Below, piece by piece: positions 32,640 through 40,742 of a stretch of 64,000 nucleotides of DNA. The notes under the pieces were generated by a model. That model made no database searches, was not told where the DNA came from, and saw only the letters and a program-made list of their open reading frames with translations. Origin of the DNA: Prauserella endophytica (GTDB taxonomy: Bacteria > Actinomycetota > Actinomycetes > Mycobacteriales > Pseudonocardiaceae); NCBI RefSeq assembly GCF_005146945.1, contig NZ_SWMS01000001.1, positions 1-64,000 of the forward strand. Reading direction: 5' to 3'. Position 1 is the stretch's first letter. Each line of letters starts with the position of its first letter. The translations under genes and the position numbers were made by a program.

Positions 32640-33652
32640 CCGGTGAGCCCGAACTCACGCAGCTTGGCCGCGAGCTCCTCGATCCCGGCCACCGTGCGGA
32701 TCGTGGGGTTCATCGCCTGTCCGCTGAGCAGGACGTAGCGCTTCTCGCGCACCGCGGTGAGGTTGCGGGTCACCGGATGGGACTCCAGGAACTCGATCTT
32801 CTTCGCGGCGGTCTCCGCGGTCTGCGACCTGCGCGTGAGGTCGCCGATCACCAACACGCCGGGGTCGCGCTCGGCCACCGTCTCCCAGTTGATCTGCGGC
32901 CACTCTTCGTGGGTGTCGGCGAAGACGTTCTCCGCGCCGACGGCCTGGGTGATGACGCCGGGTGCGCCGCAGCAGCCGGCCAGGTACGGCGCCTCGGAGT
33001 TGGCGAACCAGTAGAGCAGGGTCACGCCCGAGGCGTCGAGCCCGTTCGTGGCACGTTCGATGCGGTCCCGCAGGTTCGCGACGAGCCGCTCGCCACGCTC
33101 CTCGACGGCGAACAGCTTCGCGAGGTCGCGGACCTCGGCATAGATCGTCTCCATCGTCAGCGGCTGGTCGCGGCGGCCGTCGCCGGCGCCGCTGTTGTCC
33201 TTGAGGCAGTCGGACGGCGACAGGTAGCTGGGCACCCCGAGCTCGGCGAACTGCTCCCGCGTGGCGACGCCGCCGGTGCCGAGCGTTGAGACGAAAGACG
33301 CGGTGACGAAGTCGGGCTCGGCCGCCAGCACGGCCTCGAAGGACGGCATGTTGTCGGCCAGCCTCGGCACACCCTCGTTGGCCTCGACGAGGTCGGCCGG
33401 CAACGGGTCGGTCCAGGTCGCGGTGCCCACCAGACGGTCGGCCAGCCCCAGCGACAGCAGGATCTCGGTGGTGCCCTGGTTCAGCGAGACGACGCGCTCG
33501 GGCGGTTCGTCCACGACCGTCCGCACACCACAGTTGTCGACCGTGCGCGGGTAGCCGGGCGCAGCCTCCCGGTCCTGCGTGGCGGCGGTGCCGCCACATC
33601 CGGCCAGCACCAGGCAGAGGGACAGGGTGAGGAAGCGGGAGGTACGCGGCAC
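32636..33652 (-). CDS. btuF: Cobalamin/metal-chelate-binding lipoprotein, BtuF type
   Basis: A 338-aa periplasmic-binding-protein fold of the BtuF/FhuD class. Lipoprotein signal FLTLSLCLVLAGC with Cys19 counted from GTG 33652, which has AAGGGAA upstream; an ATG at 33679 would add nine residues without improving the signal. The core has RVVSLNQGTTEILLSLGLAD, the first lobe, and ERDPGVLVIGDLTRRS, the second. Two Cys pairs (DNCGV, DCLKD, GCCGAP) may form disulfides. First gene of the operon, about 70 nt below the riboswitch. Confidence 0.88.
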   Translation of the reverse strand: MPRTSRFLTLSLCLVLAGCGGTAATQDREAAPGYPRTVDNCGVRTVVDEPPERVVSLNQGTTEILLSLGLADRLVGTATWTDPLPADLVEANEGVPRLADNMPSFEAVLAAEPDFVTASFVSTLGTGGVATREQFAELGVPSYLSPSDCLKDNSGAGDGRRDQPLTMETIYAEVRDLAKLFAVEERGERLVANLRDRIERATNGLDASGVTLLYWFANSEAPYLAGCCGAPGVITQAVGAENVFADTHEEWPQINWETVAERDPGVLVIGDLTRRSQTAETAAKKIEFLESHPVTRNLTAVREKRYVLLSGQAMNPTIRTVAGIEELAAKLREFGLTG

Positions 33653-33720
33653 CGACGTTCCCTTGCGTCGAGGGCCCATGCGCGGAGCCCGAGCGGACAG
33701 CGACTCCCGGCCGAAAGCCG

Positions 33721-33870
33721 GGTGCCAGCAGGTCTTCGGACTCGGGGTCAGCCGGACGGAACGCCTTCCCGGACCTGGTCCAGTGGCAACGTGTCCCGCC
33801 CGTCGCCCTCACCGCTGCGCGTCAGTTCCGGATTCGCACCGGATTTCCTGACTCACGTGGTTCGTGAGTA
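33721..33870 (-). ncRNA. Cobalamin riboswitch
   Basis: On the minus strand the hallmark elements occur in order: GAGTCAGGAAATCCGGTGCG, AATCCGGAACTGACGCGCAG, CGGTGAGGGCGACGGG, GCCACTGG, GGGAAGGCG, then CCGAGTCCGAAGACCTGC. The B12 box GCCACTG and the GAGTCAGGAA...GGTGCGAATCC core are characteristic of adenosylcobalamin-class leaders. It lies between mshD and the BtuF-type gene and should switch the transporter off when cobalamin is abundant. Confidence 0.92.
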
Positions 33871-33890
33871 CGACTGGCCGCGAAAACGTA

Positions 33891-34799
33891 TCACGTACGC
33901 GCGTACTGGACGTCCACCTCGTGACGCACGAAACCGAGCCGCTCGTACACCGCGATGGCGGGCGCGTTGTCACCCTCGACGTAGAGGATCACCTGGCCGA
34001 GGCCGCGTTCGCGCAGGTAGCGCAAGCCCGCGAGGGTGAGCGCCTTGCCGAGCCCGCCGCCCTGCGCTCCGGGGTCGACACCGACGACGTACACCTCGCC
34101 GACGGGCTGCCCCCCAAACCGCTCGGGGTTGGCGGGGTGCACCTTGGTCCAGTGGAAGCCGACGACCTGACCGTCGGCGTTCTCGGCAAGGAAGAAGCCC
34201 TCCGGGTCGAACCAGCTCTCGTTCTCGGCGGCCCGCAGGTCCTCGACGCTGAACGTGCCCTGCTCGGGGTGCCAGTCGAAGGCGCGCGCGTTGACCGCGA
34301 CCATCGCCTCCTCGTCCCGCCCCGGCACGAACGTGCGCAGCGAGACGCCCTCGGCGGGCTTGGGCTCCGGCCAGTCGGCTCCCTCGACGTTCACGTGCAT
34401 GACCAGCAGCTCACGGGCTCGTTCGAAGCCGAAGCGCTCGGCGAGCCTGGCGGCGGCGGGGTGGTCGCCGTGCGCCCACACGCGCAGCTTCTCCGGTACC
34501 TCGGCGGCGAGTTCGCGCACGAGCGCGGCACCGTGGCCCCTGCCGCGGTACGCGGGGTGGACCACCAGCTCGGCGACGAGCCTGCCGAAGGCGTCGCCCG
34601 CCGTGTTCAGGTGCACCACGCCCACGAGCTCGTCGCCGTCGTGGGCCAGCAGGTAGCGGCCTCCGGTGAAGTCGCCTGGCAGCGGCCCTTCCGGCTCGAT
34701 CTCGGGGCGTCCGTCCGATTCCCGCGCCGCAAGCAACAGCGCGCGCACCGCAGCGGTACGCGCGCTGTCCAGTTCGTTCACCCAGGCCACGTTCTGCAT
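33891..34799 (-). CDS. mshD: Mycothiol synthase (acetyl-CoA:Cys-GlcN-Ins acetyltransferase)
   Basis: A 302-aa protein of two GNAT domains that makes the last step of mycothiol synthesis. The acetyl-CoA loops are visible as HPAYRGRGHGAALVRELA in the N-terminal domain and VDPGAQGGGLGKALTLAGL in the C-terminal domain. WHPEQG and FHWTKVHP(A)NPERFGGQPVGEVY segments are characteristic of MshD. It lies beside glnR as in mycobacteria. The ATG is 15 nt from the glnR 3' end, which is on the same strand upstream. Confidence 0.95.
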   Translation of the reverse strand: MQNVAWVNELDSARTAAVRALLLAARESDGRPEIEPEGPLPGDFTGGRYLLAHDGDELVGVVHLNTAGDAFGRLVAELVVHPAYRGRGHGAALVRELAAEVPEKLRVWAHGDHPAAARLAERFGFERARELLVMHVNVEGADWPEPKPAEGVSLRTFVPGRDEEAMVAVNARAFDWHPEQGTFSVEDLRAAENESWFDPEGFFLAENADGQVVGFHWTKVHPANPERFGGQPVGEVYVVGVDPGAQGGGLGKALTLAGLRYLRERGLGQVILYVEGDNAPAIAVYERLGFVRHEVDVQYART

Positions 34800-34813
34800 G
34801 GGTCCACGCTACT

Positions 34814-35566
34814 TCAGCGGTTGGAGAACTCCGTCACCTCGAAGGACTCCGGCACCACCGGGATGCCGCCCTTCACCGGGCCAGTGCCCTTGGCGGGCCG
34901 CTCGAACTTGTAGCCGACGTTGCGGACGGTGCCGATCATCTGCTCGTGCTCGGGGCCGAGCTTCGCGCGAAGCCGCCGGACGTGCACGTCGACAGTGCGG
35001 GTGCCGCCGAAGAAGTCGTAACCCCACACCTCCTGCAGCAGCTGGGCGCGGGTGAACACCCGGCCCGCGTGCTGGGCGAGGTACTTGAGCAGCTCGAACT
35101 CCTTGTAGGTGAGCTCCAGCGTGCGCTTGCGCAGACGCGCGGTGTAGGTCGCCTCGTCGATCACGAGATCGCCGACCCGCAGCTCGGCGTCGACCTGCGT
35201 GGTGGCGCCGTCCTTGGTGGTGGCCAGCCGCAGCCGGGCGTCCACCTCGGCCGGGCCCGCCGTCGGCAGGAGGATGTCGTCGGTGCGCCACTCCGCGCTC
35301 AGCGCGACGAGGCCGCCCTCGCCGACCACAGCGATCACCGGGGTCACGGCGTCCTCGTCACCGGCGCCCTTGAGCAAGCGGCACAGGCTCTTCGCCGACG
35401 CCAGGTCGCTGCGCGCGTCGAGCAGGATCACGTCGCGGTGTCCGGCGTCCAGGAGCGCGGTGACCTCGGGAGGGCGGACGCGTACGGTGTGCGGGAGAAG
35501 ATCGAGAGCGGGCAGCACCGAGGTGGCATCGGATTCCGCAGTGAGTACAAGAAGATCCAGGCTCAT
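34814..35566 (-). CDS. glnR: Nitrogen-response regulator GlnR
   Basis: A 250-aa OmpR-type orphan regulator. The receiver carries Asp50 in [10 protein letters not shown] but lacks the usual acidic pair near the start ([11 protein letters not shown]), as in known GlnR proteins that work without phosphorylation. SLCRLLKG is also typical. The C-terminal winged helix is [20 protein letters not shown] then [20 protein letters not shown]. It controls ammonium assimilation genes. The C-terminal extension ([17 protein letters not shown]) is longer than in Streptomyces. It is divergent from the lmeA-type gene, with repeat elements between. Confidence 0.92.
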   Translation of the reverse strand: MSLDLLVLTAESDATSVLPALDLLPHTVRVRPPEVTALLDAGHRDVILLDARSDLASAKSLCRLLKGAGDEDAVTPVIAVVGEGGLVALSAEWRTDDILLPTAGPAEVDARLRLATTKDGATTQVDAELRVGDLVIDEATYTARLRKRTLELTYKEFELLKYLAQHAGRVFTRAQLLQEVWGYDFFGGTRTVDVHVRRLRAKLGPEHEQMIGTVRNVGYKFERPAKGTGPVKGGIPVVPESFEVTEFSNR

Positions 35567-35700
35567 CGCCACCGCCTCATAATGTTTGATCGCCTCGAGA
35601 ACCACTCGGGCAGGTCTTCGATGAGAATAGCGGGTGATAACTACGGTGTCGCTACTCGTGAAATCGGCATCACACGAGGTCGCAGGCCCGAAACGCCCGT

Positions 35701-35741
35701 GTAACACGGTGCGAAACCCAGGTGTAACAACAGATCGGAAC
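35701..35741. promoter_or_regulatory. GlnR-box-like repeats between glnR and lmeA-type gene
   Basis: GTAAC (35701), GAAAC (35713), GTAAC (35724) and GGAAC (35737) alternate at spacings of 12, 11 and 13 bp. The Streptomyces GlnR consensus is gTnAC-n6-GaAAC repeated with an 11-bp period, so this is close but irregular. It lies just before the lmeA-type start, 135 bp from glnR, and could support autoregulation. Confidence 0.35.
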
Positions 35742-35746
35742 AGATT

Positions 35747-36646
35747 GTGAGCAGTGCTGTGACCGAGCGAGCCCAGCCGTCCCGGAAACGCGGAGGCCGG
35801 AGGGCGAAACGGCTCGTCGTGGTGCTCGTCGTACTGGCAGGACTGCTCGTGGCCGCCGACTTCGGCGTCGCCGCGTTCGCCGAGCACACCGTGTCGCAGA
35901 AGGCCCGCGAGCAGCTGGGCCTCACCGAGGACCCCTCGGTGACCATCCACGGGTTCCCGTTCACCACGCAGGCGATTTCCGGCGAGTACGACCACATCAC
36001 GGTCTCGGCGCAGGGCGTGCCGGCTGGCGACGTGCTGCGTGACCTCGCGATCCGGGCCGAGCTGCGCAACGTGACGGCACCGCTGTCGGACCTGACCTCC
36101 GGCCAAACCGACAACATCAACATCGGTGACCTCGAGGGACAGATCACACTCAAGGCCAGCGACATCGCGCAGGTCTCGCCGCTGAACAACATCCAGGACC
36201 TGCGGATCGACCCGTCCACCGAGTCCTACGTCCGCAACGGCGAGGGCAACGACGACTCCCAGAGCGGCTCGGGCGGCTCCGGCGACGACGGCGCCACCGA
36301 ATCCCAGCAGGAGGACGAGGACGACTCCACCGCAGGCGTGCGGCTCTCCGGCAAGGTCCAGATCGCGGGCGAGGAGGTGGAGATCTTCGCGTTCGCCATG
36401 ATCGAGCTCGACGGCACCACGATCCGGATCACGCCACACCGGCTCCAGTTCGGGAATGACCGGGAGACCACCGTCGTTCCGCAGGAGGTGCAGCAGGCGC
36501 TGCTGCCGAACTTCGAGGCGGACATCAACGCGGGTGACCTGCCGTTCACGGTGACGCCGACGGCGATCAGAGTCGATCCAGGCTCGCTCACCATCAGCGG
36601 CGAGGCGAGGAACGTGACGTTCGCGGGGGTGTCCTCGGGACAGTGA
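35747..36646 (+). CDS. lmeA: LmeA-type DUF2993 lipid-binding exported protein
   Basis: A 299-aa protein with an N-terminal signal anchor ([23 protein letters not shown]) and a DUF2993 fold ([20 protein letters not shown], a hallmark of the family). A low-complexity acidic insert ([20 protein letters not shown], about residues 165-190) interrupts the domain. Mycobacterial LmeA binds phospholipids and supports lipomannan maturation; the matching genomic position beside thiX and glnR supports orthology. GTG start after a weak ribosome binding site. Followed 10 nt later by thiX. Confidence 0.82.
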   Translation: MSSAVTERAQPSRKRGGRRAKRLVVVLVVLAGLLVAADFGVAAFAEHTVSQKAREQLGLTEDPSVTIHGFPFTTQAISGEYDHITVSAQGVPAGDVLRDLAIRAELRNVTAPLSDLTSGQTDNINIGDLEGQITLKASDIAQVSPLNNIQDLRIDPSTESYVRNGEGNDDSQSGSGGSGDDGATESQQEDEDDSTAGVRLSGKVQIAGEEVEIFAFAMIELDGTTIRITPHRLQFGNDRETTVVPQEVQQALLPNFEADINAGDLPFTVTPTAIRVDPGSLTISGEARNVTFAGVSSGQ

Positions 36647-36656
36647 GGACTGGGAC

Positions 36657-37121
36657 GTGACGGGCTCGACGGGGCTGTGGGTACTGGCCGGCACACTCGT
36701 GGCCGGGCTGGTCGTCGGTGTGCTGCTCCACCGCCGCAACGGGCGCATCCGCACCACCACTCCCGAGGCGCCCAGTGGCCTGCCGGAGCCGGTCGTGGAG
36801 GCGCTCGCCCCGGGGACGGCCGTGACGCTGGTGCAGATCTCCACCACGTTCTGCGCCCCGTGCAGGCACACGCGAGCCGTTCTGTCCCACTTGGCGAAAC
36901 GCACCGAGGGGCTCACGCACGTCGACCTGGACGTCACCGACCGGCCGCACGTCGCGCGGGACCTCGGCGTGCTGCGGACGCCCACCACGCTGGCGCTGAC
37001 GTCGTCGGGCCGGGAGTTGCTGCGGGTCAGCGGCGTGCCGAAGGCGCAGGAGCTGCTGACGGCGCTCGAGCCGCACCTCGTCCCACGGGTTGAACGCGGT
37101 TCCCACTCACAGGGAGGGTAG
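36657..37121 (+). CDS. thiX: Membrane-anchored thioredoxin-like protein ThiX
   Basis: A 154-aa protein with an N-terminal transmembrane helix ([19 protein letters not shown], residues 7-25), a linker and a thioredoxin domain with active site CAPC (66-69) in [11 protein letters not shown] and the cis-Pro loop LRTPTTLAL. It should catalyse thiol-disulfide exchange; the sequence does not fix which side of the membrane the domain faces. It sits between lmeA and the sulfurtransferase operon, as thiX does near cysA2 in M. tuberculosis. Its stop is only 5 nt before the leader peptide start. Confidence 0.85.
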   Translation: MTGSTGLWVLAGTLVAGLVVGVLLHRRNGRIRTTTPEAPSGLPEPVVEALAPGTAVTLVQISTTFCAPCRHTRAVLSHLAKRTEGLTHVDLDVTDRPHVARDLGVLRTPTTLALTSSGRELLRVSGVPKAQELLTALEPHLVPRVERGSHSQGG

Positions 37122-37126
37122 GTACT

Positions 37127-37261
37127 GTGAGCGCCGTGGACAGGCTGCCTACCCACCTCCTGACGCAACGCCGCACGGTCGATCTGTGCCGCGTCCGCAG
37201 CAGCCTGTGTTCGTCGAGCGGTTCGGTCCGGTTCGACGATCCAGCTGTGCACAGGAGGTGA
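37127..37261 (+). CDS. Cysteine-containing leader peptide, 44 aa
   Basis: A GTG frame with a strong AGGGAGG ribosome binding site, ending in TGA two bases before the DUF4395 ATG, so its end overlaps that gene's AGGAGG. The core [18 protein letters not shown] matches the pattern of short actinobacterial leader peptides upstream of sulfur genes (basic run, VDL, Cys-Arg, spaced Cys). In mycobacteria, Cys-tract upstream frames attenuate sulfur genes in response to cysteine. Slow decoding of the Cys21 and Cys28 codons would set coupling to the downstream operon. The peptide itself probably has no function. Confidence 0.7.
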   Translation: MSAVDRLPTHLLTQRRTVDLCRVRSSLCSSSGSVRFDDPAVHRR

Positions 37262-37262
37262 C

Positions 37263-37700
37263 ATGTCCGCAGGCCCCGCAGTAGACCCCCGAGGCCCCCG
37301 GTTCGCCGCCGTCGTGACGACGGTCGTACTTGCCGTCGTCCTGGTCACGGGCTGGTGGCCGCTGCTCGCGGCCCAGACCGTGGTGTTCGCCATCGGCGCG
37401 TTCGCCGGGCTGCGGCTCGCGCCGTACTCGGTGCTCTACCGCGTGCTGGTGGCGCCGCGGCTGAAGCCGACGAGCGAGCGGGAGGACGCGGCCCCGCTGC
37501 GGTTCGCTCAGGCCGTCGGCTTCGTGTTCGCGCTGGTGGGCACCATCGGGTACGCCAGTGGGGTGACCGCGCTCGGCATCGTCGCGACGGCCTTCGCGCT
37601 GTTCGCCGCGTTCCTCAACGCGGCGTTCGACTTCTGCCTCGGCTGCGAGATGTACCTGCTCGTCCGGCGGTTCACCCCCCGTACCGAACAAACGTCCTGA
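37263..37700 (+). CDS. DUF4395 membrane protein
   Basis: A 145-aa protein with about four transmembrane helices: [55 protein letters not shown] and [19 protein letters not shown]. It contains a conserved Cys pair CLGC (125-128) near the C-terminus, suited to redox or sulfur transfer at the membrane. The ribosome binding site AGGAGG overlaps the leader peptide stop. It is first in a DUF4395-cysA2-sseC operon and beside thiX. A sulfur or redox partner role is inferred from the context. Confidence 0.82.
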   Translation: MSAGPAVDPRGPRFAAVVTTVVLAVVLVTGWWPLLAAQTVVFAIGAFAGLRLAPYSVLYRVLVAPRLKPTSEREDAAPLRFAQAVGFVFALVGTIGYASGVTALGIVATAFALFAAFLNAAFDFCLGCEMYLLVRRFTPRTEQTS

Positions 37701-37746
37701 GTAATCCTTCGCCAACCACGAGTACAAGAAAGTGAGTGCCGCTCCC

Positions 37747-38583
37747 ATGAGCCGTGAAGACGTCCTGGTCACTACCCAGTGGGCAGAGGAGAATCTGGAC
37801 ACGCCCGGCGTCGTGTTCGCCGAGGTCGACGAGGACACCACCGCCTACGACGGCGGGCACATCCGCGGCGCCGTGAAGATCGACTGGAAGAACGACCTGC
37901 AGGACCCGGTCCGGCGCGACTTCGTCGACAAGGCCGGCTTCGAGGCCCTGCTGTCGGCGAAGGGCATCGGCAACGACGACCTGGTGATCCTCTACGGCGG
38001 CAACAACAACTGGTTCGCCGCGTACGCGTACTGGTACTTCAAGCTCTACGGCCACGACAAGGTCAAGCTGCTCGACGGCGGCCGCAAGAAGTGGGAGCTC
38101 GACGGCCGCGAGCTGACCACCGAGGAGACCAAGCGCGAGCGCACGAGCTACACCGCCAAGGAGCAGGACGCCAAACTGCGGGCCTTCCGCGACGAGGTGG
38201 TCGACGCCATCAACACCAAGAACCTGGTGGACGTGCGCTCCCCGGACGAGTTCTCCGGCAAGCTGCTCGCGCCCGCCCACCTGCCGCAGGAGTCCGCGCA
38301 GCGTGCCGGGCACATCCCGAGCGCGGTGAACGTCCCGTGGTCCAAGGCGGCCAACGAGGACGGCACCTTCAAGTCGGCCGAGGAGCTCGCCGAGCTGTAC
38401 AAGGAGGCCGGCCTCGACACCTCGAAGCCGACCATCGCGTACTGCCGCATCGGTGAGCGGTCCAGCCACACGTGGTTCGCGCTGCACGAGCTCATCGGGC
38501 TCGAGGACGTGAAGAACTACGACGGATCGTGGACGGAGTACGGCTCGCTGGTCGGCGTGCCGATCGAGACGGGAGCGAAGTGA
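37747..38583 (+). CDS. cysA2: Thiosulfate sulfurtransferase (rhodanese)
   Basis: A 278-aa tandem rhodanese. The inactive N-terminal domain has ILYGGNNNWFAAYAYWYFKL. The C-terminal domain carries catalytic Cys233 in YCRIGERSSHTWF, which receives sulfane sulfur from thiosulfate and passes it to a thiol. The start ATG 37747 (MSREDVLV) aligns with the mycobacterial CysA2 start as I recall it (MARCDVLV); a GTG at 37732 would add five residues. The stop shares a base with the sseC ATG. Cytoplasmic. Control by the upstream Cys leader is likely. Confidence 0.94.
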   Translation: MSREDVLVTTQWAEENLDTPGVVFAEVDEDTTAYDGGHIRGAVKIDWKNDLQDPVRRDFVDKAGFEALLSAKGIGNDDLVILYGGNNNWFAAYAYWYFKLYGHDKVKLLDGGRKKWELDGRELTTEETKRERTSYTAKEQDAKLRAFRDEVVDAINTKNLVDVRSPDEFSGKLLAPAHLPQESAQRAGHIPSAVNVPWSKAANEDGTFKSAEELAELYKEAGLDTSKPTIAYCRIGERSSHTWFALHELIGLEDVKNYDGSWTEYGSLVGVPIETGAK

Positions 38584-38888
38584 TGACGGACGGATGCGGC
38601 GCGCCTCAGCAGACCGCTGTCGCGGCTGACGAGGACACGAACGGCCAGGTGGTCGTGGCGGGCAAGGTGACGGGCGGCGAAGGTCCGCTCGGCGGCGCCT
38701 ACGTGCGGCTGCTCAACGCCGACGGCGAGTTCGCGGGCGAGGTGCAGGCGTCGCCGGAGGGTGACTTCCGGTTCTACGCCGCGCCGGGCAGCTGGACCGT
38801 GCGTGCCCTGCACCGCACCGGCAACGGCGAGGCCTCCGTGAGCGCGGAAGGCCCCGGCGTCCACCAGGTAGCCATCGCCGTCGCCTGA
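38583..38888 (+). CDS. sseC: DUF1416 protein SseC
   Basis: A 101-aa small beta-sandwich protein (VVAGKVTGGEGPLGGAYVRL, carboxypeptidase-regulatory-like fold) that always accompanies this type of sulfurtransferase in actinobacteria. MTDGCGAP places a Cys at position 5, a possible sulfur acceptor. Translation is coupled to cysA2 through a TGATG overlap. The role is inferred as thiosulfate or persulfide handling; the biochemical function is not established. Palindromic repeat form B follows after 18 bp. Confidence 0.88.
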   Translation: MTDGCGAPQQTAVAADEDTNGQVVVAGKVTGGEGPLGGAYVRLLNADGEFAGEVQASPEGDFRFYAAPGSWTVRALHRTGNGEASVSAEGPGVHQVAIAVA

Positions 38889-38906
38889 TCCCACTGTTCC
38901 CCAACC

Positions 38907-38959
38907 GCAGTGAAGGCCACCATGCCTGCGTTCAACGCAGTGATGGTGGCCTTCACTGC
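38907..38959. repeat. Palindromic repeat, form B, copy 2
   Basis: 17-bp arms GCAGTGAAGGCCACCAT and complement around the inner stem CTGCG-TTCAA-CGCAG. It differs from copy 1 only in the loop (TTCAA for TTGAA), and the left flank CCAACC is shared. It lies after sseC and could terminate the operon. Confidence 0.92.
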
Positions 38960-39012
38960 ATCTGGGGTCCCAAGCGGCGCCTGGAGGGGTTCGGCGGGTT
39001 ATCCTTCGGCTC

Positions 39013-39117
39013 GTGGAGATTCTGTTTACGACGCTGCTCGTGCTGGCCATCGTCGCGTCGACCTGGTTCGGCGGGTACGTCGTCTACCGGCTGTACTCGG
39101 ACCACCGCGAAGCCTGA
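39013..39117 (+). CDS. Single-pass membrane peptide, 34 aa
   Basis: From GTG 39013 the frame encodes one transmembrane helix (ILFTTLLVLAIVASTWFGGY) with a short basic/acidic tail (VVYRLYSDHREA). Its TGA shares a base with the start of the nitrobindin-like gene, so it is co-translated with it. This tight coupling and the clear hydrophobic composition support a real gene. Function unknown; it may recruit the nitrobindin to the membrane. Confidence 0.65.
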   Translation: MEILFTTLLVLAIVASTWFGGYVVYRLYSDHREA

Positions 39118-39731
39118 TGTCCAGCGGCGACGACGCCATCAGGATCGCGGCCGAGCGCGCTGAGTCGACGGCCAAACGCAACATCCCCCAGCTCGACGAC
39201 CTGCCGATTCCCGGCGACACGGCCAACCTGCGCGAGGGGCCGAACCTCAACGACGCCTGCCTCGCGTTGCTGCCGCTCGTCGGCGTGTGGCGGGGCGAAG
39301 GCGAGATCAACTACCCGACGATCGACGGCCCGTTCCGCTTCGCGCAGCAGCTCACCATCGCCCACGACGGTCGCCCGTTCCTGTACCACGAGGCCCGCTC
39401 GTGGCTGCTGGACGAGGACGGCAACGTGATCCGCCCCGCGGCCCGCGAGACCGGCTGGTGGCGTCCCCAGGAGGACGACACCATCGAGCTGCTGCTGGCC
39501 CACTCCAGCGGCATCACGGAACTCTTCTACGGCAAGCCCAAGAGCCAGTCCGCCTGGCAGCTGGCCACCGACGCCGTCGTGCGCACGTCGACGGCAAAGG
39601 AGGTCACCGCGGCGCAGCGCCTCTACGGCATCGTGGCCGGCGGCGATCTCGGCTACGTCGAGGAGCGCGCCATGGTCGGCCAGCCGATGACGCCCCACGC
39701 CTCGGCCCTGCTGCACCGCGTCGTCGGCTGA
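39117..39731 (+). CDS. Nitrobindin-like heme-binding beta-barrel protein (FABP/THAP4 family)
   Basis: A 204-aa protein with a ten-stranded barrel. The signature GVWRGEG (56-62) of the GxWxGxG type begins the barrel, and the C-terminal MTPHASALLHRVVG carries His194 and His200, one of which should be the proximal heme ligand. Mycobacterial members bind ferric heme and react with NO or peroxynitrite. The start at 39117 overlaps the small membrane peptide stop. A form C repeat follows 17 bp after its stop. Confidence 0.87.
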   Translation: MSSGDDAIRIAAERAESTAKRNIPQLDDLPIPGDTANLREGPNLNDACLALLPLVGVWRGEGEINYPTIDGPFRFAQQLTIAHDGRPFLYHEARSWLLDEDGNVIRPAARETGWWRPQEDDTIELLLAHSSGITELFYGKPKSQSAWQLATDAVVRTSTAKEVTAAQRLYGIVAGGDLGYVEERAMVGQPMTPHASALLHRVVG

Positions 39732-39748
39732 CCCCTCTGCCCCCGCTT

Positions 39749-39855
39749 GCAGTGAAGGCCACCATGCCTGCGCCCACCCGTCTCCCCCCACCGCCCAAAC
39801 GGAGACGCTGCGCGCCGCTGTGTTGATTCAACGCAGTGAGGGTGGCCTTCACTGC
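39749..39855. repeat. Palindromic repeat, form C, copy 4 (plus orientation)
   Basis: Ends GCAGTGAAGGCCACC (39749-39763) and GGTGGCCTTCACTGC (39841-39855). The interior has the CGTCTCC/GGAGACG stem and CGCTGCGCGCCGCTGTGT shared with copy 1. It fills the gap between the convergent nitrobindin and pabC genes. Confidence 0.92.
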
Positions 39856-39862
39856 AGACGGG

Positions 39863-40711
39863 TCAGGCGTACTGGGCCTCGTAGGTCCTCGCCAGTTCGG
39901 CGTGCACCTCCGTGGAGTCGGGCAGCGCCTCGCCGTCCAGGGTGTGCACGCGCGTGAGCTTCCGGACCGACGACGCGAGGAAGACCCCGTCGGCCGAGGC
40001 CAGCTCCGCCACCCGCAGCGGCTCCACCTTCGTCGTCCAGCCAGCCCGCTCCGCCGCACGGAAGACGTCGCCCTGCGTCGTGCCCGGCAGGATGCCGATC
40101 GTGGGCGGCGGCGTGTAGAGGGTGCGGCCACGCGCAACGATCACCGTGGACGTCGGCCCCTCCAGCACCGAGCCGTCGGTCGCCGTGAAGATCACGTCGG
40201 CGGCGCCGCGCCTGGCCGCCTCGCGCACGGCGGCCATGTTGATCGCGTACGACAGCGACTTGGCGCCGAGCAGCAGCCACGGGGCACGCTCGGCGACGTC
40301 GGTGCCGATCCCGCGGTCGAGCGTGATCGCGGCGATGCCCTCGGCCCGCGCCCTCTTGACCTTCTCGTCGATCTCCATGCCCAGCGCGAACGCCGTCGGC
40401 GTCGACGAGGGGTCACCCTCGATGCCGCGCGTGAGCACCAGCTTGAGCGCGATCTCCGAGGACCCTGACCAGTTGTCGATAACCAGCTGGACGACGCGCT
40501 CCCACGCCGCGCGGTCCGGTTCGGGCAGGTCCATCATCGCCGCGGACCGCGCGAGCCTGTCGAGGTGCGGACCCAGCTCGCGGGGTTTGCCGTCGGTGAC
40601 GAGGATCGTCTCGAAGATGCCGTCGCCCCTCAACACGCCGAGGTCGTCGACGCGGAGGTGGGCCTGGTCGGGGTCGGCGAGAGTGCCGTCGAGGAAAGCG
40701 AGCACGCGCAT
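39863..40711 (-). CDS. pabC: Aminodeoxychorismate lyase-like class IV aminotransferase
   Basis: A 282-aa PLP enzyme of fold type IV. Schiff-base Lys151 lies in LLLGAKSLSYAINM. The PLP phosphate-binding segments are VLEGPTSTVIV and LPGTTQGDVF. It probably releases pyruvate from 4-amino-4-deoxychorismate to make p-aminobenzoate for folate, though branched-chain or D-amino acid aminotransferase activity is possible for the fold. It is divergent from ygfZ, whose product also binds folate. The gap is 31 bp. Confidence 0.85.
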   Translation of the reverse strand: MRVLAFLDGTLADPDQAHLRVDDLGVLRGDGIFETILVTDGKPRELGPHLDRLARSAAMMDLPEPDRAAWERVVQLVIDNWSGSSEIALKLVLTRGIEGDPSSTPTAFALGMEIDEKVKRARAEGIAAITLDRGIGTDVAERAPWLLLGAKSLSYAINMAAVREAARRGAADVIFTATDGSVLEGPTSTVIVARGRTLYTPPPTIGILPGTTQGDVFRAAERAGWTTKVEPLRVAELASADGVFLASSVRKLTRVHTLDGEALPDSTEVHAELARTYEAQYA

Positions 40712-40742
40712 GTCCTCACCGTACTCACCTACGATCGGTCGT

